A DNA stretch of 64,000 nucleotides from Ceratotherium simum simum (GCF_000283155.1 NW_004454173.1:8253482-8317481), one strand, 5' to 3'. Shown: positions 1 through 12,305, numbered from the stretch's first letter. Notes: generated by a model from the letters alone, not told the origin. Program-made: numbers and translations.

Positions 1-960
1 ACTTCTCCAGGATTTCCTCAACACTGTCTGTCCTGCTGCTGGAGGTGTTGCTCAGGCCCAGAAACACTGGGAATGGAAAACTAGTCAGCTCTAGGCATGG
101 CTACAAATTCTTCACCTTCCCAACAGCCTGGTGGTTTCTTCCTACCAGGACAACAGTGAGTCTTTCTTGGAATCTCTGAAGTCTGGCCAGCTGAGGCCCC
201 TGCTCTTCTCCCACTGGCATGGGCCAGCTCTGACAGTGTCCCTGCCCAAGAGGCAGACACCCACATGATTTTAAGGAGTCCAAGGAATAGGAAGGGAAGG
301 GAATGGCCTCTTCTGCTGTAGCTCAAAGGCTTCTGCCCTGGATACAGGCCCACGTGCTCACGTGTGCCCAGCCTGAGTCTGGGCACTGAGCTCACTCTGC
401 CTGGTTTGCTTGTGTGTTAGTTCATGGCAGCTGTGGTCGCAAATAGGATCAAATGGTGCAGTTTTTAATTCCGTGTAGTGCTGCTGTGAAAATGGGCTTA
501 ACTGTTTTTCCGTATGGTCATTATGACTCTCTTAACTTCCCTTCCCCGTGAAACCTTGCATGAGTCATGGCTGAAGAATCTCACCCTACTCCACTGCTCC
601 CACTGTCCCCAGAAGCAGAAAAGCTAGCTTCCTGGGGTTCTTCTTCCTGGCAGTAAACCCCGCCATCCCTGCAGGGCTGTTATAACTGATCCAAGGTTAG
701 AACATCAGGGAGCCCATAACGTGGCGGGGGGTGGGTCCTCCTTACCAGCTCACTCCCCACCCAGGAGGGAAGACAGGTGGGTCTCTACTGCAGATTTCCC
801 AGTGGGAACAGGGATGGGGGCGGACCACAAGGCCAACCAGGCACAAAGGAGGCTGCCCTGTGAGGTCCCCAGGATCTTCCTTCCCAAACTCAAGCCTCTT
901 TGCTTCCAGGGTCACTTGGGTGCTTTTGACTGTAAAGGACAAAAGCTCACTTAGGCCTCT
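1..960. other. Unique sequence, no gene recognised
   Basis: No repeat family, splice-bounded exon or RNA gene was recognised. Composition is moderately GC-rich with few CpGs. The overlapping open frames on both strands are short and have no recognisable domain. Confidence 0.5.
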
Positions 961-1372
961 GTATTAATTTGCTAGGGCTGCTGTAACAAAGTACCACAGA
1001 CTGGGCAGCTTAAACAGCAGAAATTGCTTGTCTCACAGTTCTGGAGGCTAGAAGTCAAAAATCAAGGTGTCGGCAGGGTGGCTTCCCTCTAAGGCCCATG
1101 AGGGAAGGAGCTGTTCCAGGCCTCTCTCCTTGGCTTGCAGATGGTCATCTTCCCCCTGTGTCATCACATCATCTTCCCTCTATGCATGTCTCTGTGCCCA
1201 AATTTCTCCTTCTTATAAGGACACCAGTCCTATTGGATTAGGGTCCACCCTAATGACCCCGTTTTAATTTAATTATCTTTTAAAGACCTTATCTACAAAT
1301 ACAATTGCATTATGAAGTACTTAATACTTCAGTATATGAATTTTTGAGGGGACACAGCTCAGCCGATCATAG
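961..1372 (-). mobile_element. MLT1-type LTR (ERVL-MaLR), solo, antisense
   Basis: On the plus strand it opens with the reverse of the usual 3' end (ATTAATTTGCTAGGGCTGC) and continues through the family signatures ACAAAGTACCACAGACTGG, CAGTTCTGGAGGCTAGAAG and CTTATAAGGACACCAGTCCT. It closes near GAATTTTTGAGGGGACACA. This is the order expected of an MLT1 LTR in minus orientation. No internal retroviral sequence flanks it, so it is a solo LTR or a fragment. The subfamily cannot be fixed by eye. Confidence 0.85.
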
Positions 1373-1544
1373 CCTCCTAGAGCAAAAGTTTATTTTAAGA
1401 ATACTCATGGCCCAAAGCTGACTTGGGCTAATGTGAGTGGCAGCTCCAGAGAGATTTTCCTTTCTGTCTCTCTCTCCATGGCCTTTTCATTCCCTCCAGA
1501 TGAAGTACAAACTCCCAACACTCCTTTGTCTTTCGTGTAGAATT

Positions 1545-1722
1545 TACCACCACTGTAATTACATATTGCGTTGTAAAGTGATGTGGTGAATGTCCATCTC
1601 CATGTGAGATGCGAAGCACCAGGACATCAGGGTGAATGCTTCTTGTCTTTGCTGCGTCCCTAGTACATGGCCTGGGCTTGGCACATAAAGGTACTTACTC
1701 ATCGTTGTTGAATTGATGGTCT
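1545..1722 (+). mobile_element. LINE L2 3' end relic
   Basis: The tail CTTGTCTTTGCTGCGTCCCT, then CTTGGCACATAAAGGTACTT and TTGTTGAATTGATGG, follows the L2 3' end pattern (GTCTTTGCTGTATCCC, then TGGCACATAGTAGGTGCT, then TTGTTGAATGAATG). It is diverged, as expected for L2. The 5' boundary is uncertain. Confidence 0.65.
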
Positions 1723-3125
1723 CTCGTGCTTGGTGTTTCTGCTCCCTTCTCCTCTTACTCCTTACTGGCCAAATCCCTCAGTCACCTCTGATCCAATTTG
1801 CCCACATTTCAGAGAGTCACATTCATATATCATAGTCTACTTTGTGCCACTTGTATTATTATTCCCCCAATGTTCTCCCTTAAAATAATTCACATTTTTA
1901 CATGAACAAATTTATTTTAAAAGGAAACATTGTGTCATGGGTTTGATATTCTACTTATATGTTTAAATTAATAGATGTTAAAACAAACACATAACTATTA
2001 AAATAAATGTTGGTGTAACAGTTAAAGTCATCTCCTGAACTACTGGTGGGCCAGCTGTCCTGCTCAGATCCGGGGGAGAGAGTCTCCCCGGCTTGGCTGA
2101 TTGTCTCTCAGGTTCTATCAAGTAGGGTGCTCTTGGCTGCCCCACTGGAGCTGACTAAGTAAGAAGGACACAGCTGGAATATTGGAATAGTGTGGTTTGA
2201 AGACTGGTTGTTTTAGGGACTCAGTTATCTCATCAAAGGCTGAAGTTCTTCCCACATCTCTGTCCCTCAGTGATGGTCCCTCAGGTAGCCTCAGTGCTGG
2301 TTTTATCTCGTGTGGTAGCAAGATCGCAGCAGCGGTCATAGCACCACATTGAGACACAACCTTCAGAGGAAGAAGGAAGATCGTCTTCGTCATTTTCTCT
2401 TTTCCTAGAAGGCCCTGGGGACATCTCTATACATGTCATTGGCTAGAATTGAGTCACGTGCTCATTCCTGACTCAGTCCATGGAAAGGGAATGGAATGAT
2501 CAGGACAGCCCTCTGGGGGAGACAGGATATTGGGTGACAACCACAATGTCCCTCACACACGTCAATGACTAGCCCACGGACAGGTTGTCACTGAGGCAGG
2601 TACCCACTGCTGGCCCATCCAGTCGCTACCCCGGCCCCAAACTAACCTAGGTCAGGGGCAGACAGTTTCCATCAGAGGAGGGCTGAGGTGTGGCAGTGCC
2701 ATAAATGACACATCTGTGCTCTCCCTGCAGGTGACAATTCCTGTGTCCTCAAGCTCTGCCTGGCCTCAGGCTGAGCCATCAACTTCTAAACTTCTGGAAC
2801 ATGCAGCTTCCTCCCTGACTCCCCCACGCTCTGGCTCATAGCAGACTTGAGCAAACAGAGCCAGCCCCCACCCCTCCTTGGCCCTTGAATCTGGGAAGAG
2901 AGACTCTGCCCTGAGTCTGCTTTTGATGGGGCTGGGCCAGACCCGCAGGGCTCATTTTCTCTGTCTCCTGCTAAATTCCCTGGCTGCTCCTCAGCTGTCA
3001 GGTTGCCAAGCCCCTAGCGTCTCCTGGCTCCATTTGCAGCAGGAAATGGGCCTGACGATTGTTCCTCCAGAGCCGGTGATTTTTCAATATGTATTTGTAC
3101 AGATCCCACCCACGCTTCATCTCCA
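1723..3125. other. Unique sequence, no gene recognised
   Basis: 1880-2020 is AT-rich, the rest is balanced. No repeat was placed with confidence. A short minus-strand open frame at 2118-2393 has no recognised similarity. Confidence 0.45.
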
Positions 3126-3196
3126 AAACCCCAGCTTGTGTTCAGCTCTGATTTACTAAGCATGTACTACAGGCCCAGCTCTGTACTCAGTACTAT
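3126..3196 (-). mobile_element. Short antisense L2 3' fragment
   Basis: TTTACTAAGCATGTACTACA, then CTGTACTCAGTACTATGGG, resembles the antisense L2 tail (TTATTGAGCACCTACTATG, then CTGTTCTAGGCACTGGGG). It is short and diverged. Confidence 0.45.
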
Positions 3197-3870
3197 GGGG
3201 GGGTTGGGTGAGGAATGGCGGGAGCAGGGAGGGAACAGAGGAAGCATCTGACACGCTGTCTCCTTTGGGCTAATACTCTAGACATAGCGACAGCCACTCA
3301 CTTGGAAAGTGAGGTCACCAGCTGGGGCAGCTCTGTTTGGCTACAGGTACATAAGTGGTCCAGAAAAAAAACGCCGTGTGGGCTCAGAGGAGGACAAGAT
3401 AGATAGGGGCAGCGTGTGTGCTGATTATTCTGTCTGCCCCTACTCGCTTCCCTGCTGGGCGCCCTGAGACTGACCGCTGTGGATGCATCGACTGGCCCCC
3501 TGCCCCCAGCTTCCGGTTGTGCTTGCCAGTGGAGCCACGGGCGGGAGAAGGGATGGCAGAAGGAAAATGAGGCCTGGGATTTATTCCCCCTGCTTCCTTC
3601 CTGTCTTGTGCGATTCTGGTTTTGCTGGATCCTCTAAAGCCGCAGCTCTTGTAGGATGCAGGATGGTGTGGCTTCCTGCTGTCCTGGTCCCCGGGTCCCT
3701 TATTGGTTTCCGTTAGCCTCTCCACTCCTCTGAAAATAGTCCCTTTATTCTTCAGAGCTCCCTTGAGCATGCTGGGACGCTACCTGGTAAACCATCTTAG
3801 GAAATACCCCCTGAAGGAGCAGAGCCGGGAGCTGGGTTTCTGAGGATGAATTGAAGTTGGGTAAGCAGAG
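3197..3870. other. Unique sequence, no gene recognised
   Basis: GC-moderate sequence. The overlapping opposite-strand frames at 3384-3770 (minus) and 3483-3716 (plus) have no domain, and neither is bounded by convincing splice sites. Confidence 0.45.
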
Positions 3871-4085
3871 AAGAGGAAAAAGGGCTTTCAGGGGTAGCAG
3901 AGGTGCCCAAGCAGAGGTGCCAGGGAGAGACTGAGTGAAGGTTGGGAGGCGTTGGCTAGACAGGGCACCGAGGGGGAAGACAAGACGAACGCTTGTCCTG
4001 GAAAGTCCTTGACTGCCAGGCCAAGGGACTTGGCCTGCATCTCTTGGGCTGCTTGGACCTACTGGAAGGTTTTGAGCTAGTGAGG
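3871..4085 (-). mobile_element. Probable antisense L2 relic
   Basis: The order of CCTTGACTGCCAGGCCAAGG, a short spacer and CTACTGGAAGGTTTTGAGC resembles the internal antisense L2 segment (GAATGCCAGGCTAAGGAG, then CATGGAAGGTTTTGAGCAGG). Divergence is high. Confidence 0.45.
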
Positions 4086-4184
4086 CAAAAGTTTTGACTT
4101 TATTATTAATGGTTTTGTTTCTACTTTTTGCTAGTTATTGATTTTACTGTCATCAATAATAACAGCTAATATTTATTAAACACT

Positions 4185-4593
4185 TAGTTATGGGTAGAAT
4201 CGTGTCCACCCCAAAATTCATATGTTGAAGTTGTAACCCCCAGTACCTCAGAGTGTGATCTTATTTGGAAAGAGGATCTTTACAAAGGTAATCAAGTTAA
4301 AATGAAGTCTTTTGGGTGGGCCCTAGTCCTATATGACTAGTGTCCTTATAAGAAGGAGAAATTTGGACACAAAGAATGTGTAGAGGGAAGATGATGTGAA
4401 GAGACACAGGCCATCTCCAAGCCAAGGAGCGAGGCCTGGAACAGATCGTCCCTCACAGCCCTCAGAAGAAACTAACCCTGCCAACAGCTTGATCTTGGAC
4501 TTCCAGCCTCCTGAACTGTGAAATAGTACATTTCTGCTGTTTAAGCCGCCCGGTCTGTAGTACTTTGCTTCAGCAGCTCTTGCAAACTAATAC
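4185..4593 (+). mobile_element. MLT1-type LTR (ERVL-MaLR), sense
   Basis: It begins TTATGGGTAGAATCGTGTCC, then AAAATTCATATGTTGAAGTT, TGTCCTTATAAGAAGGAG, CTTGGACTTCCAGCCTCC and TGCTGTTTAAGCCGCCCGG. It ends at GCAAACTAATAC. The signatures are complete and in the right order, so this is a nearly full-length solo LTR. It is in the opposite orientation to the copy at 961-1372. Confidence 0.88.
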
Positions 4594-4745
4594 ATGCACC
4601 ACGCATGGGTCATGTGTGCGTGAACAGGGAGTACCAGATCCGTTCTTGCAGCAGCTCCACGGGAGCAGTGATTCCGGGGTGCCTCTGATCCCAGCACGCT
4701 TGACCTCTGGCCGTCACACTTAGTGCTCTGACACTTTCCATGGCT

Positions 4746-4860
4746 ATTAACATGTCCATTTACTGAGCACCTATCATGTGCCAAGCGCTCTTCTAGGGTT
4801 TGGGGAGACAAAATAGACTAAATTCCTCACCGTCCTGGAGCTGACATTGGACGTTTCTGT
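4746..4860 (-). mobile_element. Antisense L2 3' end relic
   Basis: TTTACTGAGCACCTATCATG, TGCCAAGCGCTCTTCTAGGG and TCCTGGAGCTGACATTGG match the antisense L2 3' end pattern (GAGCACCTACTATGTGCCAG, then TTCTAGGCGCTGGGGA, then ATGGAGCTTACATT). Confidence 0.7.
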
Positions 4861-7313
4861 GTGTTTCCTGTCTGTCTCCACCAGAAGAGGAGCAGCTCCA
4901 TGAGAGCCGGGCTGTCTGTTGTGTTCACCTGAAGTCTGTGGCATGAATGAGAACAAAACTAGGATTAAACTGTTGATGTCCCTTGGTCAAGGTCATTAAG
5001 GGAGAGGGCCAGGACCCAGATGCTGCAAATTAGATAAGCTAAGTCTTGGGATGACTATTGTCAACTCAATATTTTCTCTCAAACCGAAGGTACAGGGGAC
5101 TTACACCATGAAGAGGAGCAGGCCACTTTACAAGTCCTTACTGATGCCCCTAACTCCCAGTTTTTTATGGTGTACAGAGGCCATGACTTCTGCTCAGAGG
5201 ACTTGAGCAATGTCTAAAAGAGAGGGACAAATATTTAGATTTTCTGTGGAATGCCCATTTTGGTTTCAGTCACATCTACATATTCAATTAGCTCGAAAGA
5301 ACTCTGGGCCTGCCTGTAGGCCAACAGCGGCCTCCCAGGTGATGGTTTGTCCAAGGACCTCTGGCCATTGTGTGAGGAACAGGGCCCAGTGGTGTACGGT
5401 GGTGAAGGCAGGTGGTGTGTGGTGTGGTGTGACAAACTGCTGGTTCAATTTACAGCCCCGAAATACATACTTTTGCTGTGTTCCCTGTTGGAGGCAAGAA
5501 GGAAAGGGAAAGAAGTTACCAGCTTGCTGGAGGCCCAAGATGTGAAACAAAGAAAGCAGATTCTAGATATTGAGAGAATCCTTCTATCCTATTTCCTGGG
5601 AATTCTTGTCATTCATTAATTCCCCATGTTTTCCTCTGTGTTCCCCTCAAAGTCCTAAAGCCCTCATTGCCAGCCCACCTTCCTCAGCCTCATCTATTCT
5701 CTTCAGTGGCCCGGGAGCCAGGTCTCATGACTTCTTTTGGGCCACAAGATCACAAGCATGATCATCTTGACAAAGTAATTATACTTTAGTTACCCCACCC
5801 CCTGCCAGACATGGAAATTCTCAGTCCACAACAATGGGGTGCAGAAAGCAAAAATGCTCACACAGCGGGCAGCACAAGTCCCCAGCCACCACTTCTGAAA
5901 GGCTGGAGATGCTGATCTGGAATGATGGCTACCCCCGGCACCAGACTCTGAAATTAGGGCAGCCAGGCCTGCTGCCCAGGGGTCAAACACAAACCTCAGG
6001 AAGCTTGATGCTGCCTCCAGCTCTCCTTCTCAGTCATGGTCCCAACAAGACCGCATGTGGACAAGAGCCATCTGTCCCTTTTAGTAAAGTATCAAAGTGT
6101 GTAAATGATTTGTTCACTAATTTTTTTTTTAACTAGAGTGGCTTCTAGATTACCCCATAATAATGCCCTTCACGTTCACTTTTATCCTGATTTGCTTTTG
6201 TGGGTGGGAGAGGAGGGGTGGAGGACAGCCAGTACCCTGGGAATTGGGCACAAGCGTGGGCTGGTCCATGTGAGTATGTTGCCCATATGAATGTCATCAT
6301 CTAGTGTGTTGTGGCAGAAAAAGTTGGGAACCAAACCTCTTTCAGGTTGTTAAGAGATGGGCTTCTGGAAGACCCATTAACAGAATGCTTTGGAAACCAG
6401 CTTGGAAAATTTGACACGTTGTCACTTTCATCTGCTAAGCAGCTTACAAACATTCTCCCGTTCCTTCCCATGACTCCCTCCAGCTTCTTTGCTTCAACCC
6501 AACCATCTGAATTTTCCAAGCGAGATCACAGACCCAGAATGGGCTGGCTCCAGGCTCTAGGGGGGTATCAGGGGCAGATGTGAGGTTTGGGGACAGGAGC
6601 CATCAGTCCTTGGGAAAGTTCCCCATTTCATTCTTTTTTTTTGTAATATCAAAAAGCTTCCCATCGCAAGGCAACTAATCCCTGAATTCCTCCGAGCTCG
6701 GACCTCATCTGTAGGAGCATCACAGTCATTGCGCTGCAGCAAGATTGAGAGACCTCCTGGCCATCCTGGCTGGTGAGGGTGCAGACTTTCCTGGGCTGAC
6801 TCCTGCTGCCTCTGGGAATGTAGATGAGCTCAGGCCACTTTGCAAGAATGAAATAGGGACCAGGGACCAGAGCCGCTTCTCTGACAACTTAGAGTGTACA
6901 CTGTGACAGGCACAGCCTGACCCAAAGGGTCATTCTCTTTTCTAGAAAATCTCGGCAACTCCCTTGTGATTCTCCTCTGCTCTGACTTGTGTTGCTGTGG
7001 CCCAGAGGAGAGTCTTAGGCCTGCCAGCCTCCCGTCATGAGCGGGGACTCTGGGGGCATGCGCCAGCATCTCTTTGTCCGGGCTCTGGGCTCGTCAGGCA
7101 GCTGTGGAGTTAACTGTCTCTCTTTTTTATTTGTCTCTGCGTCTGTCCTGGGAGAGGCATGATGGATGCCCTGGGCTCCCCGGGGGTCAAAACTGAGGGA
7201 TGAACTGAGGTGGGAAAGAAAAGCAGGTTTGTAAATAAACAAGGGCAGAGTCAGAGACCTGGGGCCTGACTCCTGCTGTGCTTTCCGGGCTTCTGACAAG
7301 AAGAGCTCCCGAG
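4861..7313. other. Unique sequence, no gene recognised
   Basis: No repeat was assigned with confidence over 2.4 kb, and no exon was recognised. Short open frames occur on both strands and overlap one another, as expected by chance. A T-run sits at 6120-6130. Confidence 0.4.
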
Positions 7314-7329
7314 GCGCCCTCTGGAGCGG
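7314..7329 (-). promoter_or_regulatory. CTCF-like motif (minus strand)
   Basis: Read on the minus strand the site is CCGCTCCAGAGGGCGC. This resembles the CTCF core (CCACCAGGGGGCGC) with differences at commonly tolerated positions. Motif similarity alone does not show binding. Confidence 0.3.
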
Positions 7330-7680
7330 CTGGGAGTCAGTTATTGTTTTTGGATTTCACTAAGATGAACTCCAGATGATTTTCCAGGGGCTGATTTCAC
7401 AGCACATTTGCTCCATCTGAGCGATCACTCTCTGCAACAGTTGGATTTCCATTCGGCATTTACCTCGTGTGCCCGGAATCAGGACTGTCTGCCTCCTTGG
7501 GGTGGAATCGTTTTATTTTCTTTGGGGCTTGGCCAAACCCCTTCCTTCGGCCTCGGTTCCATCTAGGCATTTCCATTTGCGTGCTGGCAAGACTAGGCCA
7601 AATTCACAGAGGTTTCCAGAGCCCAAGGACAATGCCCACTCCTTGTAGAATATAAAAAGTGGGGAGAGATCCACTATATC
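7330..7680. other. Unique sequence upstream of an ERE
   Basis: No repeat or exon was recognised. The segment ends at the left target-site copy of the ERE that follows. Confidence 0.45.
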
Positions 7681-7990
7681 TTTTTTTTTTTTTTGTGAGG
7701 AAGATCAGCCCTGAGCTAACATCCATGCCAATCCTCCTCTTTTTGCTGAGGAAGACTAGCCCTGAGCTAACATCTATTGCCAATCCTCTTCCTTTTTTTT
7801 TCCTTTTTTCTCCCCAAAGCCCCAGTAGATAGTTGTATGCCATAGCTGCACATCCTTCTAGTTGCTGTATGTGGGACGCGGCCTCAGCATGGCCGGACGA
7901 GCAGTGCGTCGGTGCGCGCCTGGGATCCGAACCCGGGCCGCCAGTAGCAGAGCGCGCGCACTTAACCGCTAAGCCACGGGGCCCGCCCCC
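7681..7990 (-). mobile_element. ERE-type SINE, full length, antisense
   Basis: The element runs tail to head on the plus strand. It starts with a T-run, has two copies of a roughly 45-nt unit containing CCTGAGCTAACATC, and ends in a tRNA-like head. On the minus strand the head carries an A-box-like TAGCGGTTAAG and a B-box-like GGGTTCGGATCCC, the RNA polymerase III signals of tRNA-derived SINEs. Flanking CCACTATATCTTTT and CCACCACATCTTTT look like a slightly diverged target-site duplication. This family points to Perissodactyla. Confidence 0.92.
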
Positions 7991-8700
7991 CCACCACATC
8001 TTTTATTTTCACAGAGGTAGATATTTACCTAAGATGGAAGACAACAAAAACCAGAATGATATCCAACTTAGGAAACACCATGTTCTCTGCCAGGGCACTT
8101 CCTGAGGAGCCAGACCAGGCCTCTGGAGGATGTATGACGGACCCTGTGGGGAAGAACTGGTTGATGGGCAGCATCACATGCCACAAAGAGAACCCTGAAG
8201 ATGTGCAAGGGGCTGGGGGCTGCAGTGGGGTGGGCTGGAGGCCTAAGTGTGGTCTGACTGAGCTGGCTGGAGGACAGAACGCCTGGGAGAAAGACACAGT
8301 AGACCTGGCATTGAGAAGCTTCATGTCCTCGTGTGTTGAGTGGTGCCAGAGGCTAGTTGTGTTTCTTTATTTTAATTTTCTATCTTAAAAATTTTCCAAT
8401 ATTTATACTTTTATAGTACAAATAAGACTACCCCCGGAAGTCAACCTGCCGGTCATTTTTTTCACTCAAGGAAAGAAATCTGTGCCCAGCCTTGCTGCTA
8501 GGGTCACTCGACGTCTAAATTGTTTGTTAAGGTGAATGGCACCATATTTTCTGTGAAATGTACTGACCGCAGCATGCCTAGTGTTAACCCTGTCCTTGTG
8601 CATTTGCCTCACCAGGACACGTGTCCTCCACCAGGGCTGCCCCCACTCCCCTAGCTGAGTCCTAAGATTCCCCCTACTCAGCCCCACAGTGACCACCCTT
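7991..8700. other. Unique sequence, no gene recognised
   Basis: A short AT-rich stretch at 8365-8430 could be an unassigned repeat fragment. No exon was recognised. The open frame crossing into this region from 7833 is ERE-derived at its start. Confidence 0.4.
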
Positions 8701-8843
8701 TATCTGCCTTCTGACCTCACTCATCTGGCCTCACTAACGTGGCTAAGGGTCCATCTTTTCTGGTTCCTTGGTGCCATCCCCAGCGCTTGGCATGGGGACA
8801 GGGCCACAGATGGTGCCTGTCATTCACTTGCTGATTGAACACA
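8701..8843 (+). mobile_element. Probable L2 3' end relic
   Basis: TGGTGCCATCCCCAGCGCTT, then GGCATGGGGACAGGGCCACA and CACTTGCTGATTGAAC, resembles a diverged L2 3' end ending in the GTTGAATGAA-like tail. Confidence 0.45.
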
Positions 8844-8989
8844 CTCCTTAGTGGTGGTTCTTGGCCTTCCCAATCCTGCTGCTTCCTCCAGCCCCCCTAC
8901 ATCTGCCTCTGCCTCCCTCCTTTTCATGTCCCCAAGGATATCCAAGAACTGTGTTTGATGACCCAACTTGGGGCAGCCACCCTGCAGAA

Positions 8990-9160
8990 GAATGAGTCCA
9001 GTCTCTGGAATCAGACCTGAATGCCAGGCCTGCCTCTGCCACTTATTACCTGTGCATCCCTAAACTCATTTCTCAACCTCTCTGAGCCTCAGTTTCCTCA
9101 TCTCTAAAAGCAGAGAGAGGTTAGTGCTGCTATGAATCTTAAATTCTATATGATAAAATC
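8990..9160 (+). mobile_element. MIR SINE relic, sense
   Basis: The MIR core order is clear: CTCTGGAATCAGACCTGAAT, CTGCCTCTGCCACTTATTAC, CTGAGCCTCAGTTTCCTC and a short AAATTC-containing tail. Divergence is typical of MIR. Confidence 0.85.
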
Positions 9161-11135
9161 TGGTGTTCTTAGATGGCCCCCAAATTTTAGGTAAGTATGA
9201 AAGAAAGGAGTTCCTCTCCCCTGGGGTTTATTTTATAGTTAACAACGGTTAAGGAGCCCTTTCTGAAACTTTTTTCCTAGAGGCCTGAGATTTCATTGAG
9301 TCTGAGAGAAACCTGCATCCGAACTTTATTCTAGAAGGAAAAGCAAAGGAAGGAAGTAGGAGTTTGCCAGGCCCTCGGGGAATGAAGCAGTGACACAGTT
9401 CCATTTGCTGTACTCTGTGTGTCCTGGGACTGTGGGAATCAGTTTTAATCATTCAAAGATCAAGATGGTTGCTTGTTTCCTGACACTGGTATTTGTCATG
9501 ATGGGAGGTAGCCTCTGAGCCTGCACCTGTTGCCTTCATTCATCCTGTCTTTTTCTCTCTGCATGGCTTGGTCTTTCTTTAAACCTCACTCCTCTGTTTC
9601 CCTGGACCTTTCTTCCTACTCAGTGCTCAAGATCCTCACTGGAAAACCCCAGGGAGAAGATCTTGGGCATTTGAGGAAGAAGTTGGCAAACTAATTCTCG
9701 ATTTTCACTGCCCGGGTCTCTCCACTGCGTCTCACTCCACTACCCCAAGATCCTTAGCTGGGAAAAAGCACTTGAGGGTCTGGAAAGAGAAACTGTGATT
9801 TGAATAAGTGTCTGTTTTCTACCAATGTGAGCATTGCTGTGCTTAGGCATCATTTCCCAATGAAAAGGGTCTGGACTCAAAACGCCAACATTGTTGTTTC
9901 CCAGGAAAAAACAGCACTCTAGTTATGGTCAAAGGCCAATGAGAGGGCTGAGGGGGGATTATGAAATCCAAAATGCCAAGTTCTTCCATGCAAACAATGC
10001 CCGATTCTACAAACTTTCATTACTATGGACTACCAAATGTTATTGACTTGAAGCCTACTAAGAATTATTAAGCACTACTAAACTTTTGAAGAAAGCATTG
10101 TTTCACATAAAATATAATGCAATGTACAAATATTTACATATTAAATTATTATAAAATATATACACATAATTAGAAATAGGTTATATATAAAAAAATTTAG
10201 TATAAAATCATGTGTATATGTTTATAATGTTTTTGTAAAGTGAATAAGAAATTCTTGTTTGTTTCTCTAATTTTTTTTTTATTATTACTGACTTTTGTTT
10301 ATTTTCTTCTGGAAAGAGGGAACAGACAGAGGGACATGAGCTGTGGGGACTTCTGCCAAGTCTAAGTTGGCCACAGTCAAAGTTTGAGGGCACCATCCAG
10401 AGAAAGAACACCGCAAATAATTTTTCCCAGCTTCCTCTCTTTTTTGTCAAAATGGTTTTAGAATTAATGGCTGGGCAGTAAAGCATTTTCAGATCCCCAG
10501 ATTACATAGGCAAAGTGTGATAGTGTAAATATATATTACCATCTAAGACAGAAATATTTGCGTTGTCCACCCAAAGGTACAAGGGGCATATGGGTTGGTC
10601 GTCTTTTCTTCTCTATTTACTAAGTACAGAGTTTCCCTTCAATAAAAGAACAGAGAAGAGAGAACTAATCCAGCAGAGTAGGCTTCTGCTTTATTATAAG
10701 AAGAGGAAAGATATTCAAAGACAAAAATCAGCGTGGAATTATATTTTACTTGCAAGCTTTTAGGAGATACATATAAACAGAGATCAAAGGAAGGCTGAGA
10801 GAGCAGAAGAGGGTGGTTGATTATATCCTTCCAACAACTGTAATTGTGCCTCAATTTGCAGGGAAATAGATTCTCTTTCACAGACCTGATAATGCGAGCT
10901 GCAGAACGCTCAGGGCTGAACACGTCTGGGATGTCCCAGAGCCCTGGCCCGGGGGTTTCATGTGGGCTCTGTTGTGTTAGTGAGTGGGCAGGGCCCCTCG
11001 CCCCCAGCACTGCACCGGATGCTGTGAAAAGTCGGAGTCCGTGGTGGGATCTGAGCCCACCAGGCTTCTCTTCAGGCCAGAGGCAGAGTGCCACACAGCA
11101 ACACAAACACTCCGCACGCCACATGGAATGCCAGT
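9161..11135. other. Unique sequence, AT-rich in part
   Basis: 10020-10260 is strongly AT-rich. No repeat family was assigned. The 180-codon minus-strand frame at 10639-11181 has no recognised domain and lacks a supporting promoter or splice context. Confidence 0.4.
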
Positions 11136-11300
11136 GCTTAGTACTTACATTTATTGTTTTATAAAAAATTATAAAATACATGTTTATTATACACGAGTTG
11201 GAAAATTCTAAGCCATATAAAAAGGAAAATAAATATCATAATCCCACTACCCAAGAGTACCCACTGTTGAAATCTTGGTACCGCTTCTTTCAGTCCTATG
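11136..11300. mobile_element. Old L1 (L1M-type) 3' region fragment, part 1
   Basis: AAATATCATAATCCCACTAC, CCACTGTTGAAATCTTGGTA and TGTGCATATATGTGTATATG resemble the untranslated 3' region of old mammalian L1 elements. Orientation was not decided. Confidence 0.5.
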
Positions 11301-11974
11301 TGCATATATGTGTATATGTATTTACACGCAAGTCAGGTATCAACAAGGACTTCCCAGCCTCTCACACTCCTGCAGAGGCTCAACCCTCTTGCAATTCTCT
11401 CCAGAAGTCCAAAGTCCTCCTCAATGTTTCTGGAAATTCCAGGGAGTCTTATGTCCTCAGGCTCACCTCTGCCTCCAAGCATCTATTTCCACAGCCATTT
11501 TAATCGTGTTGTTCTGCATTTCACGAACTTAGATGGATATTAAGTCTTTCTTTGGATTTCCGTCCCAAATATCCACTCACACAAAGCATTCATTTGGACT
11601 TTACTGAATATTTCAGGTGGGGACCGAGTTGGGGTTTAGCTTGCAGCCGTAGCAGCACCTTCAAATGGAACACCAGGCTTCTTTGTGCCCTGTAGGCAGC
11701 CGCCCGTGTGGGATTTCTCTGACTGTTTCGCTCTGGGAGCTCTCAGACTCACTCCTCCTGGCTCCGTGCTCCTCCTTTGGTTGCATGCCCCCCTCTCCCC
11801 ACCTTCACCACCGAAGCCCCCAAAACTCTCCTGTTGCTTTGCACCTGTCTGCACCTGACCCTCAACGTCTCCCTTGTAGTACAGGTAGCTCATGAAGGAG
11901 TTTTCTTAGACAAGGACCTTTCTTCTTATAGCAACTGTTAAATAATAAAAATCTTGAGATCATCCTCTATAGAC
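11301..11974. other. Sequence separating two old L1 fragments
   Basis: No recognised repeat. It may be an insertion into, or sequence between, the L1 fragments at 11136-11300 and 11975-12305. Open frames overlap on both strands without recognisable products. Confidence 0.35.
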
Positions 11975-12305
11975 AGTCTTTGCCTTTTTAAATTGAGCAT
12001 TACATTTTTAGCACTTTCCCATATCATTAAATATGTGATAATGCAGCATTTCATTAAATTTATGCACTGTTGTTCCTTTCACTATTCCACTATTGTGGGG
12101 CATTCTTTGCTTTGGGAAATTTATATTAAGCAGCAATGATTAGCTCAAGGGATCTGACTATTTTTAAGGTTCAATACTAATTGCCAAACTTTCCTCCAGA
12201 AAGGTAATGTCGATTTGCACACTCCCCAGCTGTGAATGAGAGTGTCAAGTGACTTGATTCTTAAATGATTTGCTAATTTGGCATTGGCTGTGGGAGTGAC
12301 TATTT
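11975..12305. mobile_element. Old L1 (L1M-type) 3' region fragment, part 2
   Basis: GCACTTTCCCATATCATTAA, then TTGCCAAACTTTCCTCCAGA, GTCGATTTGCACACTCCC and GTGAATGAGAGTGTCAAG follows the order seen in the same old L1 3' region as part 1. The two pieces are probably one element. Confidence 0.55.

Noticed and set aside
7920..7980. tRNA gene suggested by A-box and B-box-like motifs
   Set aside because: The boxes belong to the tRNA-derived head of the ERE SINE. There is no cloverleaf with anticodon stem and discriminator, and the element has a tail and target-site duplication.
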